DNA of 64,000 bases, taken from Palsa-1150 sp964531095 (lineage in GTDB: Bacteria > Myxococcota_A > Polyangia > Polyangiales > Polyangiaceae). Location: positions 1-64,000 of the forward strand of contig CAZHED010000010.1 of assembly GCA_964531095.1 (NCBI GenBank), written 5' to 3'. The position numbers and the translations under genes are program-made. Under the pieces are notes generated by a model that saw only the letters and a program-made list of their open reading frames with translations, did no database searches and was not told the DNA's origin. Shown piece after piece: positions 35,146 to 43,205 of this stretch; position 1 is the stretch's first letter; the number at the start of each line of letters is the position of its first letter.

Positions 35146-36876
35146 TCACTTGCCTTGCTTGACTTGCTTGGCGGTCCACGAGTCGCGAAGACCGATCGTG
35201 CGGTTGAAAACCAGGGCGCCTGGCTTCGAGTCGGGGTCTACGCAGAAGTAGCCCACGCGCTCGAACTGGAATCGGTTTCCCACGGCCGCGCTTGCAAGGG
35301 CAGGTTCGACGCGCGCGCCGCTGATCGTCTCACGCGACTGCGGGTTGATGTGAGCGAGGAAATCGTCGCCCTGCTCGCCCGGATGCTCCGCGTTGAAGAG
35401 GCGATCGTAGAGGCGCAGCTCCACCGCAGGCGAGTCCACCTCCGACACCCAGTGGAGGGTCCCCTTGATCTTGCGCCCGTCCTTCGGGTTGCCGCCGCGA
35501 GAGGCCGGGTCCCATGTGCACCGCAGCTCGACGATTTCGCCGCGCTCGTCCTTCACGACGCGTTCACATTTGATGATGCAAGCGTACCTGAGCCGGACCT
35601 CGGCTCCGGGCGACAGCCGGAACCATCCTTTGGGGGGGATCTCGGCGAAGTCCTCGCGATCGATGTACACCACGCGCGTCAGCGACAGCGGGCGGGTGCC
35701 CTGCGTCGGGTCCTCAGGATGCCACGGCGCGTCGAACCGCTCTTCGCGACCTTCAGGCAAGTTTTCGAGAACCACCCGAAGCGGCCGAGCGACCCCCATC
35801 GCGCGTTTGCATCGAGTATTGAGGTCTTCGCGAACGGCGTGCTCGAGGAGCGCCACATCGACGAAGCTATTGCGCTTCGAGACTCCGATCCGGTCGCAAA
35901 AGGTTCGGATGGCCTCGGGCGTGTACCCCCTTCGCCGGAGGCCGGCGATCGTCGGCATGCGGGGGTCGTCCCACCCGGCGACGTGACCGCCCTCGACCAG
36001 CTGCTTCAGCTTCCGCTTCGAAAGCGTCGTGTACGTGAGGTGCAACCGCGCGAACTCGATCTGCTGGGGCCGGGGGGTGAACGTCACCTGGTCGAGAAAC
36101 CAGTCGTAGAGCGGCCGGTGGTTCTCGAACTCGAGCGAGCAGACCGAGTGGGTCACCCCTTCGATGGCGTCCGAGTAGCCGTGCGCGAAGTCGTACATCG
36201 GGTAAATGCACCACGCGTCGCCCGTGCGGTGATGATGCTCCCGGCGGATCCGGTACATGACCGGGTCGCGCATGTTCTGGTTGGGCGACTCCATGTCGAT
36301 CTTGGCGCGAAGCACGTGCGCGCCGTCGGGGAACTCCCCGGCGCGCATGCGGCGGAAGAGGTCGAGGTTCTCGGCTGGGGTTCGATCGCGGTAGGGACTG
36401 ACCCGTCCTGGCTTGTAAAAGTTGCCGCGCCCCTCGCGGATCTCTTCGAGCGACTGGCTGTCGACGTACGCGGTTCCCGCCCCGATGAGGTCGACGGCAA
36501 TGCCGTAGAGCCTCTCGAAGTAGTCCGAGGCAAAGTACATTCTTTCGCCCCAGTCGAAGCCCAGCCAACGGACGTCTTGCTGGATCGAGCGCACGAACTC
36601 GTCTTCCTCGGTGCTCGGGTTCGTGTCGTCGAAGCGAAGGTTGCACGCCGCGTCCGTCACGGTTTGGGCGACGCCGAAGTTGAGGCAGATGGACTTGGCG
36701 TGGCCGACGTGAAGGTAACCGTTCGGCTCGGGCGGGAAACGCGTCACCACGTTGCCCCCGTTCTTGCCGGCGGCCACGTCATGCTCGATGATTTCGAGTA
36801 CGAAGTTGGGGAGCTTCTCGGGTGCGGGCCGGTCGGCCTTGATCGGGGGCGGTTGTCTTGGCTTCTCGTCGGTCAT
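35146..36876 (-). CDS. glnS: Glutaminyl-tRNA synthetase
   Basis: 576 aa from the ATG at 36876; the frame is open to 37266 but that overlaps the divergent CPBP gene. It charges tRNA-Gln directly. Motifs: RFPPEPNGYLHVGHAKS (HVGH at 56-59), RFDDTNPSTEEDEFV, YPMYDFAHGYSDAIEGVTHS (the GlnRS-specific block), LTYTTLSKRKLKQLVEGG (KMSKS-like) and WDDPRMPTIAGLRRRGYTPE. The two C-terminal beta-barrels for anticodon recognition are included. It converges on gltX with 66 bp between stops. Confidence 0.93.
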   Translation of the reverse strand: MTDEKPRQPPPIKADRPAPEKLPNFVLEIIEHDVAAGKNGGNVVTRFPPEPNGYLHVGHAKSICLNFGVAQTVTDAACNLRFDDTNPSTEEDEFVRSIQQDVRWLGFDWGERMYFASDYFERLYGIAVDLIGAGTAYVDSQSLEEIREGRGNFYKPGRVSPYRDRTPAENLDLFRRMRAGEFPDGAHVLRAKIDMESPNQNMRDPVMYRIRREHHHRTGDAWCIYPMYDFAHGYSDAIEGVTHSVCSLEFENHRPLYDWFLDQVTFTPRPQQIEFARLHLTYTTLSKRKLKQLVEGGHVAGWDDPRMPTIAGLRRRGYTPEAIRTFCDRIGVSKRNSFVDVALLEHAVREDLNTRCKRAMGVARPLRVVLENLPEGREERFDAPWHPEDPTQGTRPLSLTRVVYIDREDFAEIPPKGWFRLSPGAEVRLRYACIIKCERVVKDERGEIVELRCTWDPASRGGNPKDGRKIKGTLHWVSEVDSPAVELRLYDRLFNAEHPGEQGDDFLAHINPQSRETISGARVEPALASAAVGNRFQFERVGYFCVDPDSKPGALVFNRTIGLRDSWTAKQVKQGK

Positions 36877-36939
36877 GGGGCTGGGTGCTGGGATGTAGCA
36901 ATCCGCGAGGCACCATCCTAGTCTCTCGCCGCCTTGACC

Positions 36940-37872
36940 ATGCAGCCGCCTGTGCTGGCGCCCCCCGACGCCGGCGGATTCGACTCCGTGCTCTCGGCCT
37001 TCAAGCCCGTCGTACCCATTCCCGTTCTGCTTGTCGTCCTTCCCATCCTCTGGTGGCTGTTCCGTGGCACGTGGAGGGCGCTCGACGACGACTCGACGAA
37101 GTGGCGGGCGATGCTCGCCGCCGAACGGCGCACCGACTTCCGCCCACTCGTGGCCCTGGTCCTCTGCGCGGTGATTCTTACCCTGCAGGAGTACTACGGC
37201 GGGCGTGTGTACTACGACCAGACCATCCGCCCGTGGTTGTCGGGGCTCGACACGCTCCATCCGCATGCGATCAAGCTCGCGAAATACGACGAGCTCTACG
37301 GGCTGGCGTGGTGGTCATTCTCGCGTGTCGTCGGCTATGCGGTCGTGCCGTTCCCGGTATGGAAGGTGTGCTTTCCGAAGGACTCGCTCCTCGACATGGG
37401 CCTTCGCACCACCGGCTTCTTCAGGCACACGTGGATCTACGGCGCGTTTCTGGCCGTGGTCCTGCCGCTTCTGCTGCTCGTTTCGAGGCAGCCGGACTTC
37501 GGCTCGTACTACCCCTTCTATCGAAGTAGCTCGCGCTCCTGGTACGATTTCCTGTCCTGGGAGGCGATGTACTTTGCCCAGTTCTTTGCCCTCGAGACGT
37601 TCTTCCGTGGCTTTTGGCTGGGGGCCCTGCGGCGGAGCTTCGGCTCGGGCGCGATCTTCGCGATGGCCGTTCCCTACTGCATGATCCACTTCGGAAAGCC
37701 GTTTCTCGAGGCGAACGCTGCAATCGTCGCGGCAGTCGCCCTCGGGTCGCTTTCGATGAAGACCAAGAGCATCTACCAGGGATTCTTCGTGCACATCACC
37801 GTGGCCGCGCTCATGGACTGGCTGGCGCTCTACCATCGGCATGCGCTCCCCACGTCCTTCTGGAGCTCGTAG
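36940..37872 (+). CDS. CPBP-family intramembrane protease-like protein
   Basis: 310 aa from the ATG at 36940; a TTG two codons earlier is possible. Several membrane segments precede the CPBP (Abi/CAAX protease and bacteriocin-processing) core. Its motifs are ALETFFRGFWLGALRR (the EExxxR motif with the first Glu replaced by Leu), VPYCMIHFGKP (FxxxH-type) and GFFVHITVAALMD. The partial motif 1 means peptidase activity is uncertain. Homologues in myxobacteria and actinobacteria often look like this. It is divergent from glnS with 63 bp between starts. Confidence 0.75.
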   Translation: MQPPVLAPPDAGGFDSVLSAFKPVVPIPVLLVVLPILWWLFRGTWRALDDDSTKWRAMLAAERRTDFRPLVALVLCAVILTLQEYYGGRVYYDQTIRPWLSGLDTLHPHAIKLAKYDELYGLAWWSFSRVVGYAVVPFPVWKVCFPKDSLLDMGLRTTGFFRHTWIYGAFLAVVLPLLLLVSRQPDFGSYYPFYRSSSRSWYDFLSWEAMYFAQFFALETFFRGFWLGALRRSFGSGAIFAMAVPYCMIHFGKPFLEANAAIVAAVALGSLSMKTKSIYQGFFVHITVAALMDWLALYHRHALPTSFWSS

Positions 37873-37932
37873 GGAACGCGGTCGGGGCACCGGCCCCGGA
37901 GCCGACATGCGCGCGGCGCGTCGCGACCGCCC

Positions 37933-38418
37933 TCACTTCAAGGCTTCGCGCGCATTCGACAATGCCCGTGCGCGAATGGCATTGCGGAGCGGTCCTTCGT
38001 AGATCGCTCGCAGCGCGTCGAGCACGGCCCCTGTCGCCTCGCTCGACTCCCTCCACGGGGTCGTGGCGAGACGCCTCCAGAGAAGCGACTCGAGAGCCCG
38101 CGGTCGATGTGCCAGGCCAGTGACCGCGCGCTGAATGACCTCGACCGAGGTCGGATCCGACCGCATCGCGCGCAAGTAAAGCCCTTTCGCGCTCCCCGGC
38201 CCACGCACGTGCCTCGCGACCAGGTCGGCGGTGTCACACAAGGCGAGCGCACGCTCGGGGCCCTCGGCGGCCAGAGCGACGCGCGCCTGCGCAAGCCGGA
38301 GTGCCTCACGCTCTGCGCGCTGTTTGGTCCTCCAGGCGACGAGCGGCCGGACCCGCCAAAGAAGGACGGCCAAGAAGGCTCCGGCGGAGACGATGAGCGG
38401 CAGAGACGAGTCCTGCAT
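37933..38418 (-). CDS. Membrane-anchored helical protein of unknown function
   Basis: 161 aa from the ATG at 38418. One N-terminal membrane segment (PLIVSAGAFLAVLLWRVRPL) is followed by a basic, Ala/Arg/Leu-rich helical domain with TPR-like spacing (EALRLAQARVALAAEGPERA, ALCDTADLVARHVRG, AIRARALSNAREALK). No named domain is recognised. The open frame extends upstream over the antisense of the lytic transglycosylase gene, which I judge non-coding. The two genes are divergent with about 120 bp between starts. Confidence 0.55.
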   Translation of the reverse strand: MQDSSLPLIVSAGAFLAVLLWRVRPLVAWRTKQRAEREALRLAQARVALAAEGPERALALCDTADLVARHVRGPGSAKGLYLRAMRSDPTSVEVIQRAVTGLAHRPRALESLLWRRLATTPWRESSEATGAVLDALRAIYEGPLRNAIRARALSNAREALK

Positions 38419-38538
38419 GCGTGACAGACCAGGGAAATCCGGGGCGTGTGTGGGCAAGTCTAGGGTAAGTCCAGTGCGAGGCCCCATTACCAGAGAAACC
38501 GCGGCGAGAAGCGGGCTACTTGCAGAGGGCCGCTCTGC

Positions 38539-39216
38539 TTGGCAGACTTGACTGTCTTGGTCCGCTTGCTCCGCTCCGTCCGCGCCGCTGCGGTTCTGGC
38601 CGTCTTGGTGCTGCCCGCCGTGGCCCGAGGCGATATCTACACGTACACCGACGGCGACGGCACGGTCCACTTTGCCAACAGCCCCGGCGGCGACAAGCGG
38701 TACCGCCTGTACATTCGCGGCAACGGTTGGCAGAAGCAAGGCGTCGCACCAGGGGTCACGCCCGTGCCGCCGAGCGACCACGACATCGCGCGCTACTCCC
38801 GGTTCGATGCCTGGATCCGTCAGGCCGCGACGCTCTATCAAATTCCCGAGCAACTGGTGCGCGCCGTCATCCGCTGCGAGAGCGACTACGACCCGCGTGC
38901 CGTCAGCGTCTCGGGCGCGCGGGGGCTCATGCAGCTCATGCCCGACACCGCGTCCCTCATGCTGGTCCGCGACATCGACGATCCGCACGACAATATCTTC
39001 GGTGGCGTGCGGCTCCTCCGCGTTCTCGCGAATGAGTTCAACGGCGACCTCGACCTCACCGTCGCGGCTTACAACGCAGGCGACGGGGCGGTCATTCGAT
39101 TCGGCGGTATCCCGCCGTTTCAAGAGACGCGCGACTATGTCGTGAACGTCACCAAGTACTACCGCCGCTACCGGTCGATGCCCGACGCGATCGAGGCAAG
39201 CCAGTCGCGAGACTGA
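38539..39216 (+). CDS. Lytic transglycosylase with DUF4124-like N-terminus
   Basis: 225 aa, starting at a TTG (38539; TTGs at 38548 and 38557 are alternatives). After a signal peptide (AAAVLAVLVLPAVARG) comes a short DUF4124-like block (DIYTYTDGDGTVHFANSPGG), then the SLT domain with VIRCESDYDPRAVSVSGARG (catalytic Glu114), LMQLMPDTA and VAAYNAGDGAVIRFGG. Such enzymes cleave the MurNAc-GlcNAc bond in the periplasm with 1,6-anhydro formation. The product feeds murein recycling, for which mpl is also present in this window. The gene stands alone. Confidence 0.9.
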   Translation: MADLTVLVRLLRSVRAAAVLAVLVLPAVARGDIYTYTDGDGTVHFANSPGGDKRYRLYIRGNGWQKQGVAPGVTPVPPSDHDIARYSRFDAWIRQAATLYQIPEQLVRAVIRCESDYDPRAVSVSGARGLMQLMPDTASLMLVRDIDDPHDNIFGGVRLLRVLANEFNGDLDLTVAAYNAGDGAVIRFGGIPPFQETRDYVVNVTKYYRRYRSMPDAIEASQSRD

Positions 39217-39350
39217 GGGCTTGTCCGGGATCCGCAGGGGGGAAACGGCTCTTTCCGGGCAGGACGCTTGCGGGAATCGGCGCCGATTGGTAGGTTGCGC
39301 GCCCATTTTCGCCGCGCGAGTCATCTCGCGCACCCTCCGAAAGGAAGCCC

Positions 39351-39809
39351 ATGTCTACGAAGACCCCGCTGGCTCTGATGAAAGAAGCGTTCGGTGACAA
39401 AGCCAAGCTCGTCCAGGCCGTCGAGAAGCTGACGGGCGAAGAGTTGTGGGTAGCTCGAACGAACGAGAACAAGGGGCTCGCCCACGTATCGAACGCAAAG
39501 CTCTTGCGGCTGCACGCGACCTTCACTGCGGTCAAAGAAAAGTTCGGTACGCGCGAGAAACTCATCGACGCCATCCTGGAGCTTCAGGGGCGCGCGAAGG
39601 ACACTGGCCTCCGTCAGACGCTCCTCGGATGGCCTGTGCCTCGGCTTTTCGACACGTACAAGTCGACCGCGAAGCGTTTGGGAGACGGTGCCGGTCGTCG
39701 CAAGACGTCAAGGGCGCCGGCAAAGGCGGCCGCTGCGGGGGCGACGAAGGCGGCGCCCGAGAAGGCGGCAAAGAAGCCGGCGGCGAAGAAGCCGGCGAAG
39801 AAGGCGTAG
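39351..39809 (+). CDS. Small basic protein with histone H1-like Lys/Ala tail
   Basis: 152 aa. The ATG at 39351 follows AAAGGAAG. The N-terminal part contains two related helical blocks: LMKEAFGDKAKLVQAVEKLT (9-28) and AVKEKFGTREKLIDAILELQ (about 60-79), an internal duplication. From residue 110 the tail is rich in Lys, Ala and Pro (KKPAAKKPAKKA), like eukaryotic H1 and bacterial AlgP/HC1 proteins that bind DNA non-specifically. Nucleic-acid binding is inferred from the tail. The next gene, 135 bp downstream, is the arginine decarboxylase, so both may affect nucleoid compaction. Confidence 0.65.
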   Translation: MSTKTPLALMKEAFGDKAKLVQAVEKLTGEELWVARTNENKGLAHVSNAKLLRLHATFTAVKEKFGTREKLIDAILELQGRAKDTGLRQTLLGWPVPRLFDTYKSTAKRLGDGAGRRKTSRAPAKAAAAGATKAAPEKAAKKPAAKKPAKKA

Positions 39810-39944
39810 AGCTCCGCGGAAGTTCGGCGGGGCGGTACGAGCGGGGCCCGTAGTTACGGCCGACCACGAGTCGTCTGAAAATTCACGCAAGCACGCGCGC
39901 GATCGAAGTAGTCTCTGCCGCGATTTGCTGTTCGGAGGTGTCGC

Positions 39945-40571
39945 GTGGCTATAGCGAACGACAACAACGGTAAGGAAAAGAGCAAGATCGTCCTCGGGGA
40001 AAGCGGATTTCCGAGGATGCACGAGCTCTTCGTCCCCAAAGCCATCTTCTTCACGAATGGCGTCGGCGTCCACAAGGACCGGCTCTCCTCTTTCGAGCTA
40101 GCACTGCGCGGGGCGGGAATCGAAAAGGCGAACCTCGTGACCGTAAGCTCGATCTTTCCGCCCCACTGCCGGGAAATGAGCCGGAAAGAAGGCGAGAAAC
40201 TGATCATGCCGGGGCAGATCGTCCATTGTGTCATGGCCCGACAGGACACGAACGAGCCCAATCGCCTCATCGCAGCAGCCATCGGTCTCGCGCGGCCCGC
40301 CGACAAGGACCGGTACGGTTATCTTTCCGAGCACCACAGCTATGGCGAGACGGCAAAGAAGGCCGGCGACTATGCGGAAGATCTCGCGGCGACCATGCTC
40401 GCGACGACCCTCGGCATCGATATCGACGCGGAGAAGGCGTGGAGCGAGAGAGAGCAGGTATTCCGCCTCGAGAAGACGATCCTCAAGACGCGCAACATCG
40501 TGCAGAGCGCCGAGGGCCATCCGAAGGGCCTCTGGTCCACCGTGATCGCTTGCGGCGTGTTCATCTTCTAG
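39945..40571 (+). CDS. Pyruvoyl-dependent arginine decarboxylase
   Basis: 208 aa. It makes agmatine from arginine, the first step of one polyamine route. The start is the GTG at 39945, with GGAGG at 39934-39938. The family signature is clear: KAIFFTNGVGVHKDRLSSFE, then NLVTVSSIFPPHCRE. Self-cleavage in this family occurs between adjacent serines in the VSS motif (Ser68-Ser69 here), creating the N-terminal pyruvoyl group of the beta chain. The C-terminal part contains the conserved E/D-rich helix AGDYAEDLAATMLATTLGI. No agmatinase or agmatine deiminase gene lies nearby. Confidence 0.92.
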   Translation: MAIANDNNGKEKSKIVLGESGFPRMHELFVPKAIFFTNGVGVHKDRLSSFELALRGAGIEKANLVTVSSIFPPHCREMSRKEGEKLIMPGQIVHCVMARQDTNEPNRLIAAAIGLARPADKDRYGYLSEHHSYGETAKKAGDYAEDLAATMLATTLGIDIDAEKAWSEREQVFRLEKTILKTRNIVQSAEGHPKGLWSTVIACGVFIF

Positions 40572-40708
40572 TTCCCCTGGTGCAGGCCCCGGTGCGCCTC
40601 AGGCGCGAAGCTTGGGGAGTCGTTGATCTCGGTTTACGTATCTTTACCGGTTTCGCGCAGCACGGTGCGGGTGCCATGCGTCAGAATGAGTACCGGAGGT
40701 TACCCCCG

Positions 40709-41566
40709 ATGCCGATTCGCTCGCTCGCCCGCGTTGCTCTTCCGATATCGATGGCGCTCTGGGCCACCGCGCTCGGCTGCGGTGGCACCACCGCTTCCGA
40801 GCAGGTCGCTTCTGCCAGCGCGGCGGCGACACGAGCGCCGGTTGCCCAACAGGCGCACGGCGCGGTCAGGCTCTTCGGGAACGCGCTCGGCGACGTACCG
40901 ATGACCGCGGCCCAACGCTCACAAATCGAGCAGCTGGCCGTCGAGGCCGAGGTGCGCCATGCGGCCGTGCGCGCCGCGCACCGAGACCTTGCTCTTGCCC
41001 TTGCGGCGCAAATACAGGCGGGCAGCATCGATCGGCAGGCGCTTGGTCCTGCGATCGCCGCCGTGTCAGCGGCCCTGAGCGTTGCGGAGCCTGCCGATCG
41101 CGCGGCGGTCGAGCGGTTGCACGCGATTCTCGGGCCCGACCAGCGCATCGCATTCGTCGACGCGCTCGAGGCACGCCTGCACGAGCACACGGGTCAACTG
41201 CGTGGCCATCGCGGGAGGGAGTGGGCCATCGAGCTGAAGCTGTCCGACGATCAGCGCGCCCAAATCAAGGCGGCGCTCGAGCAGCGCGGCCGCGCTGCCG
41301 GGCTCGAGCCGGAAGCTGGGCGCCGCGGGATGGACCAGGGGCAGCGCGGGGCGAAATGGCTCGACGCGTTCAAGGAGGACCGATTCGTTCTGGATGACAT
41401 CGCCCCCGGTCGCCAAGACAAAGGAGGGCAAAAGGCCATCGGGTGGTTCCTCGGGGTGGCCGAGGCCGCGCTTCCCGTGCTGACGCCGGAGCAGCGCACC
41501 ATCGCTGCGGAAAAGCTGAGGGCCCGGGCGCAGGACCCCGACGGCGCCGTCCCGATGCTCCCCTGA
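40709..41566 (+). CDS. Spy/CpxP-like periplasmic lipoprotein
   Basis: 285 aa. The ATG at 40709 is preceded by GGAGGT (40695-40700), which decides the start over the ORF's upstream codons. The signal ends in a lipobox (ATALGC). The mature protein is almost wholly helical and contains repeated LTxxQR-type motifs (MTAAQRSQIEQLAVEAE, LSDDQRAQIKAALEQRG, LTPEQRTIAAEKLRARA), the hallmark of Spy/CpxP-like periplasmic proteins that act as ATP-independent chaperones or stress sensors. It is expected in the periplasm, anchored by lipid. No two-component partner is adjacent. Confidence 0.75.
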   Translation: MPIRSLARVALPISMALWATALGCGGTTASEQVASASAAATRAPVAQQAHGAVRLFGNALGDVPMTAAQRSQIEQLAVEAEVRHAAVRAAHRDLALALAAQIQAGSIDRQALGPAIAAVSAALSVAEPADRAAVERLHAILGPDQRIAFVDALEARLHEHTGQLRGHRGREWAIELKLSDDQRAQIKAALEQRGRAAGLEPEAGRRGMDQGQRGAKWLDAFKEDRFVLDDIAPGRQDKGGQKAIGWFLGVAEAALPVLTPEQRTIAAEKLRARAQDPDGAVPMLP

Positions 41567-41625
41567 CAGACTGGCTGTGCCTTCGAAGGTGCTTGCGCGT
41601 ACGGCCGGGCCCAACGTGGAGCGGC

Positions 41626-41892
41626 TCAATCGCCCCGGCCGAACACCTCGTCGATGACCCGCTTCAGACGAACACCGTAGACGATGGCGAACGTGCTGCG
41701 GCTCCCGGGGAACAGTTCCTCGGCGCGCGCGGCGACCGCATCGACGATCGCCTCGGCATCGTCGCGAGTCACGTCGCCCGCTCGAATGGTGATCTCGGCC
41801 CAGTCGACGGCGCGCCGCAGCAGGTAGACGCGCTTGGTTTCCTCCCTGCCCTCTGGGCTTCGAAGGATCCGAATCGTCTCCTCGAGCGTCAT
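41626..41892 (-). CDS. Small conserved-looking protein downstream of the ATP-grasp gene
   Basis: 88 aa, start ATG at 41892, six bases after the ATP-grasp stop, so certainly in the same transcript. It is helical with a beta hairpin (AEITIRAGDVTRDDAEAIVD, AIVYGVRLKRVIDEVFGRG). There is no signal, no Cys and no known motif. A carrier or regulatory partner of the ligase is a possibility from position alone. Confidence 0.55.
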   Translation of the reverse strand: MTLEETIRILRSPEGREETKRVYLLRRAVDWAEITIRAGDVTRDDAEAIVDAVAARAEELFPGSRSTFAIVYGVRLKRVIDEVFGRGD

Positions 41893-41898
41893 GCAATA

Positions 41899-43038
41899 TT
41901 ATAGCGGTCGCTGCGTCACCGAGCGAGCCGGCCCGGCTGACTCGGCTGCGCCGGGGGCGCGCCGTCGCCGCAGCGCGTAACGCACGAGCAGCCCGGCGAA
42001 GGAACCGTAGGCGATGCCGACGGCTGCCGCGGCCCGCGCCATACCCGCATGCGGCGAAAGGTCGCAGTTCGGGTTGACGTCGATCACGTAGGGCACCCCA
42101 CTAGCGGCGAGCCGAACGTCGACCCGCCCATAGTCGCGGACGCCCACGGCGCGGAATGCCTCGGTGGCAGCTTTGCGGATGCGCGCCGCCACGCTGTTCG
42201 GGAGCGTCGGATGGAGCATCGGCACCGTTCCCAAATCCTCGACCGAACCGCTCGACCACTTCGCCTCGTACGACACGATGTGCGGCGCGTCTGGAGGCAA
42301 GCCTTCGAAGTCGATCTCGCTCAACGGCAAGACGCGCGGGGTGGGGTGGCCGAGGAGCGCCACGTTGAATTCGCGCCCTTCGATGAACCGCTCGACCAGG
42401 CAGGGCTGCCGCAACGACGTTACGACCGCCTCGACCGCCCGCGCGAGCGCTGTCGGGTCGTGCACGACGTTTCCGCAGGAGATGCCTACCGAGCCGTCTT
42501 CGCGCACCGGCTTGACGATGAGTGGAAACGGAAGGTCGCAAGGATCGTCGGGCTTTGCGAGGACGCGACCGGCCGGCGTCGGAATCCCCGCAGCCTCCAG
42601 CCGCTGCTTCACGCGGTCTTTCCGCAGGGCGAAGCTGAGCACCTCGGGGGGCGACCCAGTGAACGGGATGCCGAGGAGCTCGAGCAGCACCGGTACCGCG
42701 CTCTCCAGCCGCGCGTCGTTTCCGAGCGACTCGCACAAGTTGAATGCGCAGTCCGGCTCGAGCTCGGCGAGGCGCGCGCGGAGGCTCGCCAAGTCGCCGT
42801 CGACGGCGACCAGGTGTGTCTCGTAGGCCGCCTCGGTCAACGCTCTGGCCACACAGCCGGCGACGAGCCGCACTTCGGCGCGCGCGGCCCACCCCGGGTC
42901 GACCTCGGGGCGGGCATCCTCGTAGTCGACGTTGTAGAGCACCGCGATCCGCTTGTTCGCTCGCGTGCGCCTCGTTGGTGGCCTCCGCTCCGGCGACGTC
43001 TGCGCGGGGGAGAGGCCTGGCGGTGCCTCGACCGTCAT
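41899..43038 (-). CDS. ATP-grasp ligase of the D-Ala-D-Ala ligase-like superfamily
   Basis: 379 aa from the ATG at 43038; an ATG at 43158 in the same frame is a weaker alternative. The fold is Ddl-like: RIAVLYNVDYEDARPEVDPG, CAFNLCESLGND, LGIPFTGSPPEVLSFALRKD, PLIVKPVREDGSVGI (ATP-binding Lys), LVERFIEGREFNVALLG and DYGRVDVRLAASGVPYVIDV followed by NPNCDLSP (metal-binding Asp/Asn). The final motif differs from the EVN of true Ddl, and no mur gene is next to it, so the product may be a dipeptide or a modified amino acid. It is coupled with an 88-aa gene and divergent from ccmB. Confidence 0.75.
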   Translation of the reverse strand: MTVEAPPGLSPAQTSPERRPPTRRTRANKRIAVLYNVDYEDARPEVDPGWAARAEVRLVAGCVARALTEAAYETHLVAVDGDLASLRARLAELEPDCAFNLCESLGNDARLESAVPVLLELLGIPFTGSPPEVLSFALRKDRVKQRLEAAGIPTPAGRVLAKPDDPCDLPFPLIVKPVREDGSVGISCGNVVHDPTALARAVEAVVTSLRQPCLVERFIEGREFNVALLGHPTPRVLPLSEIDFEGLPPDAPHIVSYEAKWSSGSVEDLGTVPMLHPTLPNSVAARIRKAATEAFRAVGVRDYGRVDVRLAASGVPYVIDVNPNCDLSPHAGMARAAAAVGIAYGSFAGLLVRYALRRRRAPGAAESAGPARSVTQRPL

Positions 43039-43205
43039 GGCTTTCGAATCGTGCTCCAGGTGTTGACTTGGCGCCGGCGGAGCCGGCGACGTGTCGTTCG
43101 ATCGAGCGCACGCGACGAAAGTGACAACATGCGCTCTCCTAAGCGAATCTACCGACATCGTGATCGGGGTCAAGACCGTATTGTCTTCTCTTGGCCAATA
43201 AACCG

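Noticed and set aside
35125..36921. 598-aa plus-strand ORF opposite glnS
   Set aside because: High-GC antisense shadow; the glnS motifs are on the other strand.
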